64,000 nucleotides of DNA from Chryseobacterium luquanense (GCF_026460945.1 NZ_JAOVZV010000020.1:62001-126000); one strand, 5' to 3'. Shown: positions 34,902-44,216, counted from the first letter of the stretch. Translations and numbers: made by a program. Notes: generated from the sequence alone by a model not told the origin.

Positions 34902-35120
34902 ATGAATATTTCACTTTACGATTTCAAAAACTTGCCCAACCAAACTCAATCTGAACTTGTCATCAATCAAGGACGTATCATGAATGAAAGAGTACTGAAC
35001 ACTGTAAAATATGTTTTATATGAAATTTCATGTTTTTCAGTGGAAGTCATTTACAATATCGAAAACGGAAAAATTGAAGGAATGAACGTTTTCCAAAACA
35101 AAGGAGCCTACTCAAATTAA
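34902..35120 (+). CDS. small conserved-looking hypothetical protein
   Basis: A 72-residue soluble protein (MNISLYDFKNLPNQTQSELV, then NERVLNTVKYVLYEISCFSV and YNIENGKIEGMNVFQNKG). I recognise no family with certainty. It is accepted as real because it has its own leader and an immediate hairpin terminator at 35145. The composition is like other cytosolic flavobacterial small proteins, and the reading frame is free of rare-codon clusters. Function unknown. Confidence 0.6.
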   Translation: MNISLYDFKNLPNQTQSELVINQGRIMNERVLNTVKYVLYEISCFSVEVIYNIENGKIEGMNVFQNKGAYSN

Positions 35121-35144
35121 ACATTTCGGCTGTTAAAAAAATAC

Positions 35145-35171
35145 AAAGAGAGCAAAATTTGTTCTCTTTTT
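35145..35171 (+). terminator. terminator of the small hypothetical gene
   Basis: AAAGAGAGCAAA and TTTGTTCTCTTT pair with one mismatch, followed by seven T residues in all. It follows the 72-residue gene by about 25 bp. Confidence 0.8.
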
Positions 35172-35201
35172 TTGTGAAATAAGTTTGATTTTTAAATAAA
35201 A

Positions 35202-35229
35202 AAAAGCTAAAAATTAATTTTTAGCTTTT
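35202..35229 (-). terminator. bidirectional hairpin terminator
   Basis: AAAAGCTAAAAATTAATTTT with the matching TTTTTAGCTTTT forms a stem flanked by A runs on one side and T residues on the other. It terminates the minus-strand lmo0937-type gene and could stop leakage from the plus-strand gene. Confidence 0.8.
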
Positions 35230-35249
35230 ATCATTGTAAAATTGTATCG

Positions 35250-35420
35250 TTAGTTAAGTGGTTTTCGACCAGTGAGTAAGTTAATTACTACAACTACAAT
35301 CGCAATCACCAATAAGGCGTGAATTAAACTTCCAGTATCCATTCCCGGAATTACTCCTAACATTCCTAATACCCATGCTATAATGCAGATTACTGCAACC
35401 AGCCACAAAATACTTCTCAT
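35250..35420 (-). CDS. small two-helix membrane protein, lmo0937 family
   Basis: The start at 35420 (MRSILWLVAVICIIAWVLG) is chosen because the eight upstream codons (VTKKIIIM) are basic and carry the ribosome-site region. The 56-residue protein has two membrane segments (LWLVAVICIIAWVLGMLGV and LIHALLVIAIVVVVINLL) around a short GMDTGS loop and ends in TGRKPLN. This is the usual shape of the lmo0937-family membrane proteins, often linked to envelope stress, whose function is unknown. It is a single-gene unit with its own terminator. Confidence 0.75.
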   Translation of the reverse strand: MRSILWLVAVICIIAWVLGMLGVIPGMDTGSLIHALLVIAIVVVVINLLTGRKPLN

Positions 35421-35674
35421 AATAATAATTTTTTTGGTTACCATTAACTATACATTTTTTGTGCCTTTTTTGATAATATTTTGAATTTAATAAACTTTAG
35501 ATTTGATTTTATTCTTGAATTTCAATTGTTTAAATCTATTAATGTGGTACTTTTATTTTATTGAAATTTATATTTCACAGTTACTATTAATTTTAAATTT
35601 TTAAAAAAAATCAAGTCGTAGTGGAATAATTGTTGTAAACTTTTGCTTAGTGTTTAATTAAAAAAGTGCGAATT

Positions 35675-36271
35675 ATGTTGATTTCTGAAGAAGTTTTAAT
35701 TGCATACGGTGCAGAGACTGAAATTTTTAAGTCTGGTGAAATTATTTTCAGTGAAGGAGATATTCCTAAATATTATTATCAAGTTGTTGATGGAAGAATT
35801 AAACTCAATACATATAATGAGGAAGGGAAAGAACTTATTTTTGCCATATTGGAAAGAGGTTTGAGTGTTTGCGAACTGTTATTATTTATTGATAGAAATT
35901 ATCCGGTAAATGCAATAACTTTTGAAAAATGTACCGTTTTAAAACTTTCTAAAATCAGTTTTGAAAAAATGCTCGATGAAAATACTCAGATTTCAAGAGA
36001 TATTAACAAATTTTTGTCGGAGCGACTTTATTATAAGTACATCATGCTGGAAAACAATTCCTCTTTAAAACCGGCTGTTCGTGTAAAAGGTGCTTTAGAT
36101 TATTACAAAAGTTTTACCGATGATCAAACTAAATTTTCTTATCAAATTCCTTTAACGAGACAACAAATTGCATCATTAACTGCTCTGCGAGTTGAAACGG
36201 TTGTAAGAACGGTAAAAATGCTGGAAAGGGAAGGAGTGGTGAAAATTATCAATCGAAAGATTTATGTTTAA
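35675..36271 (+). CDS. Crp/Fnr-family transcriptional regulator, copy A
   Basis: The ATG at 35675 is preferred over a GTG 9 bp upstream because the paralogue at 39483 starts at the same point (MLIS). The 198-residue protein has a cyclic-nucleotide-binding-type beta-roll (SGEIIFSEGDIPKYYYQVVD, GRIKLNTYNEEGKELIFAIL) and a C-terminal winged helix (LTRQQIASLTALRVETVVRT). There is no Fnr-type cysteine cluster. The canonical cAMP-contact residues are not evident, so the ligand is unknown. It is about 30-40 percent like the second regulator 3.8 kb away by eye, making the two a diverged pair. It is followed by two small genes on the same strand. Confidence 0.88.
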   Translation: MLISEEVLIAYGAETEIFKSGEIIFSEGDIPKYYYQVVDGRIKLNTYNEEGKELIFAILERGLSVCELLLFIDRNYPVNAITFEKCTVLKLSKISFEKMLDENTQISRDINKFLSERLYYKYIMLENNSSLKPAVRVKGALDYYKSFTDDQTKFSYQIPLTRQQIASLTALRVETVVRTVKMLEREGVVKIINRKIYV

Positions 36272-36356
36272 ATTTCATTAAACTTTAACCAATTTCTTAG
36301 AATCCATCAATGATGGCACAAATTCTGTAATAAGAAAGTTAACCAAAATTAATAGT

Positions 36357-36743
36357 ATGGAAAATATTTATATTAAAGTAGCTTTCTGCAAGAATTGTGG
36401 TGGTTATCATTCTTCAGCACCTGAAAATTTATCGCAAATCAATCATCCTGAAATCATAGATCATTATTTTTATCATGGTGAACCCTGGTTTACTTTAAAT
36501 CAATCTGTTTTTGAAACGGCAGCATTGATGAACGCTACAGAGGTAAAAAGAATGAATCTAAACGATCACAGAGAAAACGATCAAGATTATTGTCTTTGTG
36601 CGAAAAAAATTCAAACGGTTACAAAAACTCCATTTGATCAATTTTCAGTTTATTCAAATACTATTTCTGCTGCAAAACAATCTGTGGAAGCGGAAGAGTT
36701 TTATTTCAGAGATGTCTATCAGCTTTGTTACAACTTTCATTAA
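36357..36743 (+). CDS. hypothetical protein with CxxC and CxC motifs
   Basis: A 128-residue soluble protein I do not recognise. It has a CKNCGGYH motif near residue 11 and a CLC motif near residue 80, which together could hold a metal ion. The remainder is mixed charge with no signal peptide. It starts 85 bp after the Crp-like gene and may share its transcript. A zinc-ribbon-like or redox-sensing role is possible but unproven. Confidence 0.5.
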   Translation: MENIYIKVAFCKNCGGYHSSAPENLSQINHPEIIDHYFYHGEPWFTLNQSVFETAALMNATEVKRMNLNDHRENDQDYCLCAKKIQTVTKTPFDQFSVYSNTISAAKQSVEAEEFYFRDVYQLCYNFH

Positions 36744-36941
36744 AACATAATTAGCCTAAATTCTATCATAAACCTTCAATAAATTTAGTAACTCAAACAA
36801 AATGAAAAATTAATTTGATTATTTAGATTAGACATTAATTTTTTATCTTGAAACAATGATGTGAAATCATTGATGTTACAATTATCAATCCTGAAAAGAA
36901 ATTTTTTAGGATTGTTTTTTATAAACCAAATAAAAAATAAT

Positions 36942-37208
36942 ATGAAAATTACAAACGATTTAAAAAACGAACTATTACAAAACCCTAAAACAATTGAAAG
37001 TGTCACTGTGCTTTACAAAAAGAAGAAAAAATATGAAGGCGAACTGGCGTTTGTAAGTGAAGTTCCTTTTGAAGTAAAGATTTTTGATAAAGACAATCAA
37101 GATGAAGACGAAATGGAACACTTCATCGATTTTGAAAAGGCCATGGAAATTTCTGTTGCTCATTTTGATGGAACAATCAGTGTTTTTAAAGATGTAGAAC
37201 TGGATTGA
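36942..37208 (+). CDS. small acidic hypothetical protein
   Basis: The ATG at 36942 is chosen because it is preceded by an A-rich leader and starts MKITNDLKNELLQNPKTIES; the upstream extension would be an implausible hydrophobic leader. The 88-residue product is soluble, with a lysine cluster (YKKKKKYEG) and an acidic middle (DKDNQDEDEMEHFIDFE). No family is recognised. It lies 200 bp after the CxxC protein. Confidence 0.5.
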   Translation: MKITNDLKNELLQNPKTIESVTVLYKKKKKYEGELAFVSEVPFEVKIFDKDNQDEDEMEHFIDFEKAMEISVAHFDGTISVFKDVELD

Positions 37209-37236
37209 TTTAGTTAAAAATTAAATGCTTTTTTTG

Positions 37237-37689
37237 TTATGAAAACGGTGAGTTATCATTTTTAAGTCTTATCATTTGTAATGATGAGACTATTTTTTTG
37301 CTCTGAGAATTGGTAAACCCTAGAAGTAGCATTTTGATAACTGCATTCTTTTTTCTTTTTGAATTTAGTCTCAATGTCAACTTGGTAATCCCTAAGTTGT
37401 TTTTAAAATTAAAGTCTTTAATGCTCGACTGTGGAAGCTCAACAAAAGGTGGAATAAATTTTTTAGATGTAAAAGGGTGATGCTTTCTAAAAGTTACACA
37501 ATTTCCCGAATTTTCATATATAACACACTGAAGACGCATCAGTAATGAAAAAAGAACTACACATGTAACAGTTAAAATTACATCTGAAACTAAATAGTCT
37601 AACCAAATAATTAGAAAAATTGAAGATATTATTATAGCCGTTAATAAGTAAGCAATACACTGAGTAAGCCTGTAATTGGATATTTTCAT
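37237..37689 (-). CDS. small membrane protein with soluble C-terminal domain
   Basis: The 150-residue protein has two adjacent membrane segments (CIAYLLTAIIISSIFLIIWL and ILTVTCVVLFSLLMRL). A ~90-residue basic cytosolic part (SIKDFNFKNNLGITKLTLRL, KIVSSLQMIRLKN) follows, whose strand pattern resembles a PH-like bacterial domain. No known family or partner. It is convergent with the small acidic gene. Confidence 0.5.
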   Translation of the reverse strand: MKISNYRLTQCIAYLLTAIIISSIFLIIWLDYLVSDVILTVTCVVLFSLLMRLQCVIYENSGNCVTFRKHHPFTSKKFIPPFVELPQSSIKDFNFKNNLGITKLTLRLNSKRKKNAVIKMLLLGFTNSQSKKIVSSLQMIRLKNDNSPFS

Positions 37690-38277
37690 ATTGTTATTGT
37701 TTTAATGGTTGATTTGGTAGGGATTCGTATTGTTTAACTTTTTCTAAATTCTGATATATTTGATTTAAATTATTATTTGATAATGATAAATATAATAATA
37801 AAATTCAAAATTTCGTCATCTTTATGGTGCAAATTTAACTTATGTTTTATGTGATTACAATGCTGATTTATTATGATGTGTAAATTATGATGTAATAATT
37901 CGTAAATTTTGACAAACTGGATTTATAAAATATTGAAATACATTGATATATGAATTTGAAATATTTAACAAATATTATCATATTTATAAGTTCAATGTGA
38001 ATTTTATCAATGAAAAAGTTTTTGTTGAAGCTTATTTTTACTTATTAAAATTAAAATACAATATTTTATCGCTAAAATTTCTATTATGGCGAACATTTTT
38101 AATTATCAGAATGCTTTAAAAGTATGAATTTTATAAATATTTTTGAATAATTACTATAAAATTAGAACCACATTTAGAATCAAGAAGATTAATTTTTTGA
38201 AGAAATAAGAGCTTTTAAAAAAACAAAAAAGAGAAATAATCTAATATTTCTCTTTCATAATTTATATAAAATTAAGT
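37690..38277. other. 588-bp AT-rich gap with one terminator
   Basis: No gene is seen on either strand. Near 37871-37893 there are two TTATGATGT direct repeats 14 bp apart. At 38228-38255 AAAGAGAAATA pairs with TATTTCTCTTT over 11 bp; read on the minus strand it is followed by a T run, making it the terminator of the FabH-like gene. The rest is unusually AT-rich even for this genome. Confidence 0.6.
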
Positions 38278-39342
38278 TTAAAACTTATAAACAAAAGCAT
38301 TGATATTCATACCTGCGCCTACAGATGCAAATAAAAGAATGTCACCTTTTTTTATAGTGTGAGATGGTAATTCATTATTCAAAATCATTGATAATAATGA
38401 TGGAATAGTTGCAACACTGCTGTTTCCAAGTTTGCTGATAACCATTGGCATAATATCGGAAGGTGTAGGAGTATCATACAATTGATAAAATCTTTGAACA
38501 ATAGCTTCATCCATTTTTTCGTTTGCCTGATGAATGATAATTTTATCTAATTGATCGATAGAATATCCACTTTGGTCAAGGCATTTTTTCATGGCTTCCG
38601 GAACGTTTACTAGTGCAAATTCGTAGATTTTACGACCATTCATTTTAATGAATTTTGTATCGGAACCATTTTCATTATTATATGATTTTCCGAAGTTTAA
38701 AAAATCCTTTTCATTTAAAGTATATGAAGCAGAAATATGAGATTTTATACCAGAATCGTCGTCATCAGAATTCGCTTCCAAAATAACAGCTCCGGCTCCG
38801 TCTGCATAAATCATACTATCTCTGTCGTGAATATCTACAACACGGGAAAGAGTTTCAGAACCGATTACTAGACATTTTTTTGCAATACCAGATTTAATAA
38901 AAGCATTTGCCTGAATAACCCCTTCAATCCAACCCGGACAACCAAATAATAAATCGTAGGCAACACAGAAATTATTTTCAATCTGTAATAAATGTTTAAC
39001 TCTAGAAGCAAGGCTTGGAACTGCATCAGACTGTATCGTTCCAAATTTAACATCTCCAAAATTATGTGCAAAAATGATGTAATCTAAAGTTTCAGGATCA
39101 ATCCCTGAATTTTCAATCGCTGCTTTTGCTGCAATAAAGCCTAAATCAGAAGTCACCTGATCTTCGCTTGCATATCTTCGCTCTTCAATCCCAGTAATTT
39201 TTTGAAGTTTATTGGTAATTGAAAAATTATCTTCCTTTAAATATTCGCCATTTTCATTAAGAAAAATATGTTTATCAAAAAATAGATTAGTAATGGTTTC
39301 TGAGGGTATGTAGTTTCCTACACCGGTAATTTTGCTTTTCAT
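38278..39342 (-). CDS. FabH-like 3-oxoacyl-ACP synthase III homologue
   Basis: The 354-residue protein has the ketosynthase III layout with catalytic triad Cys135 (LLFGCPGW), His271 (IIHQANEKM) and Asn307 (KLGNSSVAT), and a C-terminal GAGMNINAF oxyanion block. It begins SKITGVGNYIPSETITN and has TGIEERRYA, the usual FabH start. It is longer than housekeeping FabH (about 320 residues) by inserts near 190-235. FabH starts fatty acid chains; relatives of this length also make specialised ketones or head groups. It stands alone, with no fab genes next to it, so a special lipid or secondary-metabolite role is as likely as a primary one. Confidence 0.85.
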   Translation of the reverse strand: MKSKITGVGNYIPSETITNLFFDKHIFLNENGEYLKEDNFSITNKLQKITGIEERRYASEDQVTSDLGFIAAKAAIENSGIDPETLDYIIFAHNFGDVKFGTIQSDAVPSLASRVKHLLQIENNFCVAYDLLFGCPGWIEGVIQANAFIKSGIAKKCLVIGSETLSRVVDIHDRDSMIYADGAGAVILEANSDDDDSGIKSHISASYTLNEKDFLNFGKSYNNENGSDTKFIKMNGRKIYEFALVNVPEAMKKCLDQSGYSIDQLDKIIIHQANEKMDEAIVQRFYQLYDTPTPSDIMPMVISKLGNSSVATIPSLLSMILNNELPSHTIKKGDILLFASVGAGMNINAFVYKF

Positions 39343-39349
39343 ATAAAAA

Positions 39350-39400
39350 ATCTCATTTCATGAGATCTGTTGGAAATATTAAGGTTGTTTTACAAATTTA
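39350..39400 (-). promoter_or_regulatory. FabH-like gene promoter element and 5' leader palindrome
   Basis: Read on the minus strand, TAAATTTG at 39400-39393 fits the Bacteroidota -7 element TAnnTTTG. A clear -33 TTG is not seen. Between it and the start codon lies ATCTCATTTCATGAGAT (39350-39366), a 7-3-7 perfect inverted repeat, which could be an operator or a leader hairpin beside the ribosome site. Confidence 0.45.
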
Positions 39401-39482
39401 GATATAAAGGTAATCTATTCTTAATAAAAAAACGCTAAGTTTAACTATTTATTACATTGAATTAATTTTTCGTAGCTTTTTA

Positions 39483-40085
39483 TCAATAATAAATTTTGTT
39501 ACCGTCAATCTTTAAAAGGTTGATTTTCTGCATTTTCTTAATGCTTCTGATGACTGTTTCAACTCTTAAACCAACCAAAGCTGCAAGCTGTTGTCTTGTG
39601 TAAGGAACGAGAAAACTATACTTCTCCTGATGATTAAAATAATTTTTGATGTGATCTAATAATTTTTTAATTCTAATATCCGGATCTGAAATTGCTAAAA
39701 AAGTTGAAACAATGTATCTGAAATGAAGTCGGTCTGCTGTATATTCATTTAATTTAAAAAATAACAAAGGTTCTTCCAATAGAATTCTTAGAAATTTATG
39801 CTTTTCAAGTCTTATAATTTCACACTTTGTAATTGCAACAGCGTTCATCGCATACAGATTTTCGGTAAAAAGATAACTTTCGCCAATACAATGTCCATCA
39901 AAAGGAAAACCGTGGATAAATTCCTTTCCGTTCTCAAAATAATTATTGAGTTTTACCGTACCGTTTTTGATTTGATAATAATATTTTGCAGTGTTTCCTT
40001 CATTAAAGATAAATTGATTTGGGAGATAAGATTGCACTTCTGCGCCAAAGGAGATAAGTATTTGATTTGAAATGAGCATAGCCAT
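39483..40085 (-). CDS. Crp/Fnr-family transcriptional regulator, copy B
   Basis: A 200-residue protein (possible inner start at Met3) with the same plan as the regulator at 35675. The beta-roll has LPNQFIFNEGNTAKYYYQIK and GTVKLNNYFENGKEFIHGFP; the C-terminus has the winged helix YTRQQLAALVGLRVETVIRS. Shared features of the pair include the LISxxxLIxxGAE opening and the KYYYQ block. Like its partner it lacks Fe-S cysteines and an obvious cAMP site. It is transcribed on the same strand as the FabH-like gene, 140 bp upstream of it, so it may control that gene. Confidence 0.87.
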   Translation of the reverse strand: MAMLISNQILISFGAEVQSYLPNQFIFNEGNTAKYYYQIKNGTVKLNNYFENGKEFIHGFPFDGHCIGESYLFTENLYAMNAVAITKCEIIRLEKHKFLRILLEEPLLFFKLNEYTADRLHFRYIVSTFLAISDPDIRIKKLLDHIKNYFNHQEKYSFLVPYTRQQLAALVGLRVETVIRSIKKMQKINLLKIDGNKIYY

Positions 40086-40315
40086 TAAGTTATTAGTCTT
40101 CTAAATTTATAGATTTAACCTGATTCATCAATGGCTTGTGGTATGTCACAGATGTAAAATAATTTTTAATGAGTATTTGGTCTAAGTATTGCGGTTAAAA
40201 AAAATAATTTTTTGAATATTAAGTTTCTTTTAAAACTTGATATTGGCATTTAATAACGCTTTTACTCAATAATTTTTTTGTTCTTTTGCAAATTGTTAAT
40301 TTTTTAAATAAGACT

Positions 40316-41437
40316 ATGTCAAAGTTTGATGAGATCAGACCTTTTTATGATCATGAAGTGAATGATGCTTTACAAAGTATAGCGAGGCATCCGATGATGA
40401 AAGCCTTAATGCAGTTTACTTTTCCTGATTCTGATGAAAGTTTTTGGCTTAATCAGTTTAAAAATGTTCATACAACAAGTGATTTTCAGCATCAGTTTAT
40501 CTCGCAGACCATTCGTCAGATTTTGAAGCAGAGTTCTGAAGGTTTAACGACATCCGGTTTTGAAAAATTAGATAAAAACACGGCCTATTTATTCATTTCC
40601 AATCATCGAGATATTGTTTTAGATACTTCTTTGCTGAATTTGGTTTTGTTGGATAAAGGTTTAATTATGACTTCTTCTGCAATTGGTGATAATCTTGTTC
40701 AGAAAACATTTCTGCATGTTTTAGCGAAATTAAACCGTAATTTTTTAGTTCAGCGAGGTTTGCCAATTCGGGAACAACTGAACAGTTCAAAAGTGATGTC
40801 TGAGTACATCCATAATTTATTGCAAAAAGAAAATCGCTCGGTTTGGATTGCACAACGTGAAGGTCGTACGAAAGACGGAAATGACACTACTCAACAAGGT
40901 GTTTTGAAAATGTTGGCAATGGCATCAGAAAAAGAATTACTGACAGATTTTTTTAAATCGCTTAAAATTGTTCCGTTATCGATTTCTTACGAATATGACC
41001 CAACAGATGCTTTGAAAATGCCACAAGTAATGGCGAAATCTAAAAATGAAGTCTATATTAAAGATGAAAATGAAGATTTTAAAACCATGTTGAGTGGAGT
41101 TTTAGGACAGAAAAAACGAATCCATTTACACGCAGGTGAAGTTCTTGAAACTGAGTTTGATGAAATTGCTTCAACCACAGAAAATAAAAATAAACAACTT
41201 CAGGCGATTGCAAAAATTATTGACGATTCTATTATTGAAAATTATAAACTTTGGCCTACCAAATATATCGCTTTTGACTTATTAAATAATTCAAATCAAT
41301 ATTCTGAACATTATACAGAAGAAGAAAAGCAATTGTTTCAGAGGCGATTAGAAATGCGGATTGACAGTTCGGATGCTGTCCTGAAACAGAGTTTTTTAGC
41401 AATGTATGCAAATCCTGTGCTTAATAAAATCAAATAA
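40316..41437 (+). CDS. 1-acyl-sn-glycerol-3-phosphate acyltransferase-like protein
   Basis: The start is ATG at 40316 (MSKFDEIRPFYDHEVN), not the TTG 30 bp upstream. The 373-residue protein contains the acyltransferase block FISNHRDIVLD at residues 93-103, a variant of the NHxxxxD motif with one extra residue before the Asp. It also has WIAQREGRTKDGNDTTQQG (the PEGTR-type block) and IVPLSISYEYDPTDA. There is no long membrane segment, unlike PlsC of E. coli. In Bacteroidota such proteins are annotated as glycerol-phosphate acyltransferases, likely for phospholipid or other lipid making. Single-gene unit, convergent with the AraC gene. Confidence 0.78.
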   Translation: MSKFDEIRPFYDHEVNDALQSIARHPMMKALMQFTFPDSDESFWLNQFKNVHTTSDFQHQFISQTIRQILKQSSEGLTTSGFEKLDKNTAYLFISNHRDIVLDTSLLNLVLLDKGLIMTSSAIGDNLVQKTFLHVLAKLNRNFLVQRGLPIREQLNSSKVMSEYIHNLLQKENRSVWIAQREGRTKDGNDTTQQGVLKMLAMASEKELLTDFFKSLKIVPLSISYEYDPTDALKMPQVMAKSKNEVYIKDENEDFKTMLSGVLGQKKRIHLHAGEVLETEFDEIASTTENKNKQLQAIAKIIDDSIIENYKLWPTKYIAFDLLNNSNQYSEHYTEEEKQLFQRRLEMRIDSSDAVLKQSFLAMYANPVLNKIK

Positions 41438-41461
41438 GTTTTATCATTTTAGAACAATCAA

Positions 41462-42346
41462 TTAAAATTTATTGTAATACTGTTTTCTGAACGCTTCAGG
41501 AGTAAATCCTGTATATTTTTTAAAGAATTTAACGAAATTGGAAGTATCGAAATAATTTATTTTTTCTGCAATAGCAGCAATTGATAAATCGAAATTAACC
41601 AAAAGTCTTTTTGCTTCAAGAATGATTCTATTTCTGATAATTTCTCCGGCCGATAAATTGATCTGCTGTTTGCAGATGAAATTCAAATGATTCGGAGTTA
41701 TATTTAATAAAGATGCATAATCTTTCGGTAACTTAATTTCCTGAAAATTTGCTTCAATGAGTTCTGTAAACTGTTTGAAAATAAGTGAATTGTAATTTGT
41801 TTTGTTAAATGCAGCTTTAGAATCTATTTCTTTATCGGCAAGTGCGAAAATCTGCAGTAAAATTGCCGCAATCATAATTTGTGAACTCCCATTTGGATTT
41901 GAAGATTCAGAAATAATGTCTTCAAAATAATTTTTCATTTTATCCGTATTATTTTCAGATAAAATAATCATCTGGTCACTCGGAAATAAGTTAAAAAAAG
42001 GAAATTGGTCGATTAAAGACGAATTAATTTGAAGTTGGTCAAAAAAAGTTGACGAAAAATTAACCACATATCCTTCGACACTTTCGTCTAAAATCCAGTT
42101 GTGAACCTGTCCGGGACGCATCAGAAAAATACTTCCGGGAACAACTTCATACGATTTAAAATCCATGATATTTTCTCCGAGTCCTTTTACAAAAAATGTC
42201 AGATGATAGAATGCATGACGGTGAACTTTTGTCGTTTTCGGGTTGCCTTCAAGGTATTCAGAGAACCTGTCAATACTGAAAATTTCGTTGATTGAATTGC
42301 AGGTGGACAACGTGTTGATGTCAAATGTAGGATATAAATCTTTCAT
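41462..42346 (-). CDS. AraC-family transcriptional regulator
   Basis: The start is ATG at 42346; the TTG 12 bp upstream is less likely. The 294-residue protein has an N-terminal cupin-like domain (TTKVHRHAFYHLTFFVKGLG, GSIFLMRPGQVHNWIL) and a C-terminal double helix-turn-helix. The latter runs YASLLNITPNHLNFICKQQI, IRNRIILEAKRLLVNFDLSI, and IAEKINYFDTSNFVKFFKKY followed by TGFTPEAFRKQY. The H-x-H-x-Y residues in the cupin part fit the usual AraC cupin. Ligand unknown. It is convergent with the acyltransferase; an upstream gap separates it from the divergent ccoG. Confidence 0.9.
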   Translation of the reverse strand: MKDLYPTFDINTLSTCNSINEIFSIDRFSEYLEGNPKTTKVHRHAFYHLTFFVKGLGENIMDFKSYEVVPGSIFLMRPGQVHNWILDESVEGYVVNFSSTFFDQLQINSSLIDQFPFFNLFPSDQMIILSENNTDKMKNYFEDIISESSNPNGSSQIMIAAILLQIFALADKEIDSKAAFNKTNYNSLIFKQFTELIEANFQEIKLPKDYASLLNITPNHLNFICKQQINLSAGEIIRNRIILEAKRLLVNFDLSIAAIAEKINYFDTSNFVKFFKKYTGFTPEAFRKQYYNKF

Positions 42347-42758
42347 TATTAAATTCAATAATAATTCGCAGTTGTAAATATGACTATTTATTCAATGAAA
42401 AATACCATAAATACTAAGGATGGCAGTTTTAAATTTGAAAAGTTAAATTCTCATTATCAGGATAACTTTTATTCTTTTAAAATTAATAAAAACCTTTTGC
42501 CTGAAATCTTTTTCAAAATTGTTAAGCTGAAAAATAGAAAGGTATAAATATGAGAATTTCTTTTAGAAAAATGAAATATGGAAGTACAAAAAATTGGCTA
42601 TGAACAGCGAATTTTCTTTTTAGTCTTACGCGTTTATCAAGATTTTAAACTCAATTCTTAAACTTTTCTCATTTAGAAAGACGAATTGTCGATGAAATTA
42701 TTTTTAAATGTATGATTCAAAATATATTAATCCATAAAATTTGAAAACTGAAAAATCA
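42347..42758. other. 412-bp divergent gap between AraC and ccoG
   Basis: No gene is seen. A TAAATTTG element lies at 42430-42437 on the plus strand, over 300 bp from ccoG, so it may serve a long leader or be chance. The rest is AT-rich with no strong hairpin. Confidence 0.4.
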
Positions 42759-44216
42759 ATGTCAAAAGTAGACGAAGAAATTGCGCGTGGTGGACAAGGA
42801 CAAGTTTTAAACCCTGAAACTTACAGAGATTCTATTGGTACAATGGAGCAATCCGGAAAAAGAAAATGGGTTTTTCCTAGGAAACCAAAAGGAAAATACA
42901 CCAATAGAAGAGAGTTGGTAAGTTATGTTTTACTTGTCATTTATTTTACGATACCTTTTGTCAAAATCAATGGAAATCCATTCTTTCGGTTTAATGTAAT
43001 TGATGGCGAATATTTTATTGCGGGACAGCCTTTTTATCCGCAGGATTTTTTTATTCTTACTTTGGGGGCTATTGCATCTCTTATTTTCATTATTGTTTTT
43101 ACGATTGCATTTGGCAGAATTTTTTGTGGATGGATTTGTCCTCAAACCATTTTTATGGAATCTGTTTTCCGTAAAATTGAATTTTGGATTGAAGGAGACC
43201 GAAACAAACAAATGAGACTCGATCGACAGGAATGGGATTCTGAAAAAATTTGGAAGAAAAGTTTGAAATGGTCTGTTTACGGAGTAATTTCCTTGATTAT
43301 TACACATTTTATGTTCATGTATGTCGTTGGATATGAAGAGGTTCTCAATATAATTTCAGAAGGTCCGTTTGCTAAACTTACCAATTTTATTGTAATGATT
43401 CTTTTTACTGCTGCATTTTATTTTGTATTTGGGTGGTTTAGAGAGCAGGTTTGTACATTGGTTTGTCCTTATGGAAGATTGCAGGGTGTTTTAATTGATA
43501 AAGAAACGATCAATGTTTTTTATGATTTTAAAAGAGGCGAAAACCGTTCAAAATGGCGAAATAATGAGGACAGAAAAGCCGTTGGAAAAGGAGATTGCAT
43601 TGATTGTTATCAATGCGTTGTGGTTTGTCCAACAGGGATTGACATCAGAGACGGACAACAATTGGAGTGTGTAAACTGCACCGCTTGTATTGATGCGTGT
43701 GATGAAGTTATGGAAAAAGTGGGACTTCCGAAAGGTCTGATTCGTTATGCCTCAGAAAAAGAAATTGAAACCGGAATTCCCTATAAATTTACTGGCAGAA
43801 TGAAAGGTTTTGCTGTAATTTTGGTTTTATTGGTAGGATTTTTAGGATTTTTGCTTTACAATCGTGGGGAAATGGAAGCAAAATTTATCAAACCTGCAGG
43901 AAGTACTTTCTTCGTAAGAGACGGAAAAATTACAAACACATACAATTACACTTTTTTAAACAAAACCAACGAAAAAAAAATAGTTACCATCAAAGTAATA
44001 GAGCCTTCTCATGCGGAAATCAATTACAGTGTAACAAGTAAAATTACGGTAGAGCGTGACAAAATTTCAAAAGGAACCATCAACATCAGTTTTCCAGAAT
44101 CCGAAATGAATTTGTCTAAACAAAATATCACGATTGGTGTGTACGACATGAAAGGAAAATTAATTGATTCTTATCAGACGTATTTTGAAGGTCCGTTTAA
44201 GTTGCAGATTCCTTAA
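42759..44216 (+). CDS. ccoG: cytochrome c oxidase accessory protein CcoG (FixG/RdxA family)
   Basis: The ATG at 42759 is chosen over a TTG 18 bp upstream. The 485-residue protein has five membrane segments and iron-sulfur cysteines in the family order. The first group are CGWICPQTIFMES and CTLVCPYGRLQG. The [4Fe-4S] ferredoxin part has CIDCYQCVVVCPTGIDIRDG, then QLECVNCTACIDACDEVMEK. A C-terminal Ig-like FixG domain follows (TFFVRDGKITNTYNYTFLNK, DSYQTYFEGPFKLQ). CcoG is a copper-reducing or electron-transfer factor needed for cbb3 oxidase assembly. The cco operon itself is not here, so this is an isolated copy beside metal-efflux genes, consistent with a link to copper handling. Confidence 0.94.
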   Translation: MSKVDEEIARGGQGQVLNPETYRDSIGTMEQSGKRKWVFPRKPKGKYTNRRELVSYVLLVIYFTIPFVKINGNPFFRFNVIDGEYFIAGQPFYPQDFFILTLGAIASLIFIIVFTIAFGRIFCGWICPQTIFMESVFRKIEFWIEGDRNKQMRLDRQEWDSEKIWKKSLKWSVYGVISLIITHFMFMYVVGYEEVLNIISEGPFAKLTNFIVMILFTAAFYFVFGWFREQVCTLVCPYGRLQGVLIDKETINVFYDFKRGENRSKWRNNEDRKAVGKGDCIDCYQCVVVCPTGIDIRDGQQLECVNCTACIDACDEVMEKVGLPKGLIRYASEKEIETGIPYKFTGRMKGFAVILVLLVGFLGFLLYNRGEMEAKFIKPAGSTFFVRDGKITNTYNYTFLNKTNEKKIVTIKVIEPSHAEINYSVTSKITVERDKISKGTINISFPESEMNLSKQNITIGVYDMKGKLIDSYQTYFEGPFKLQIP

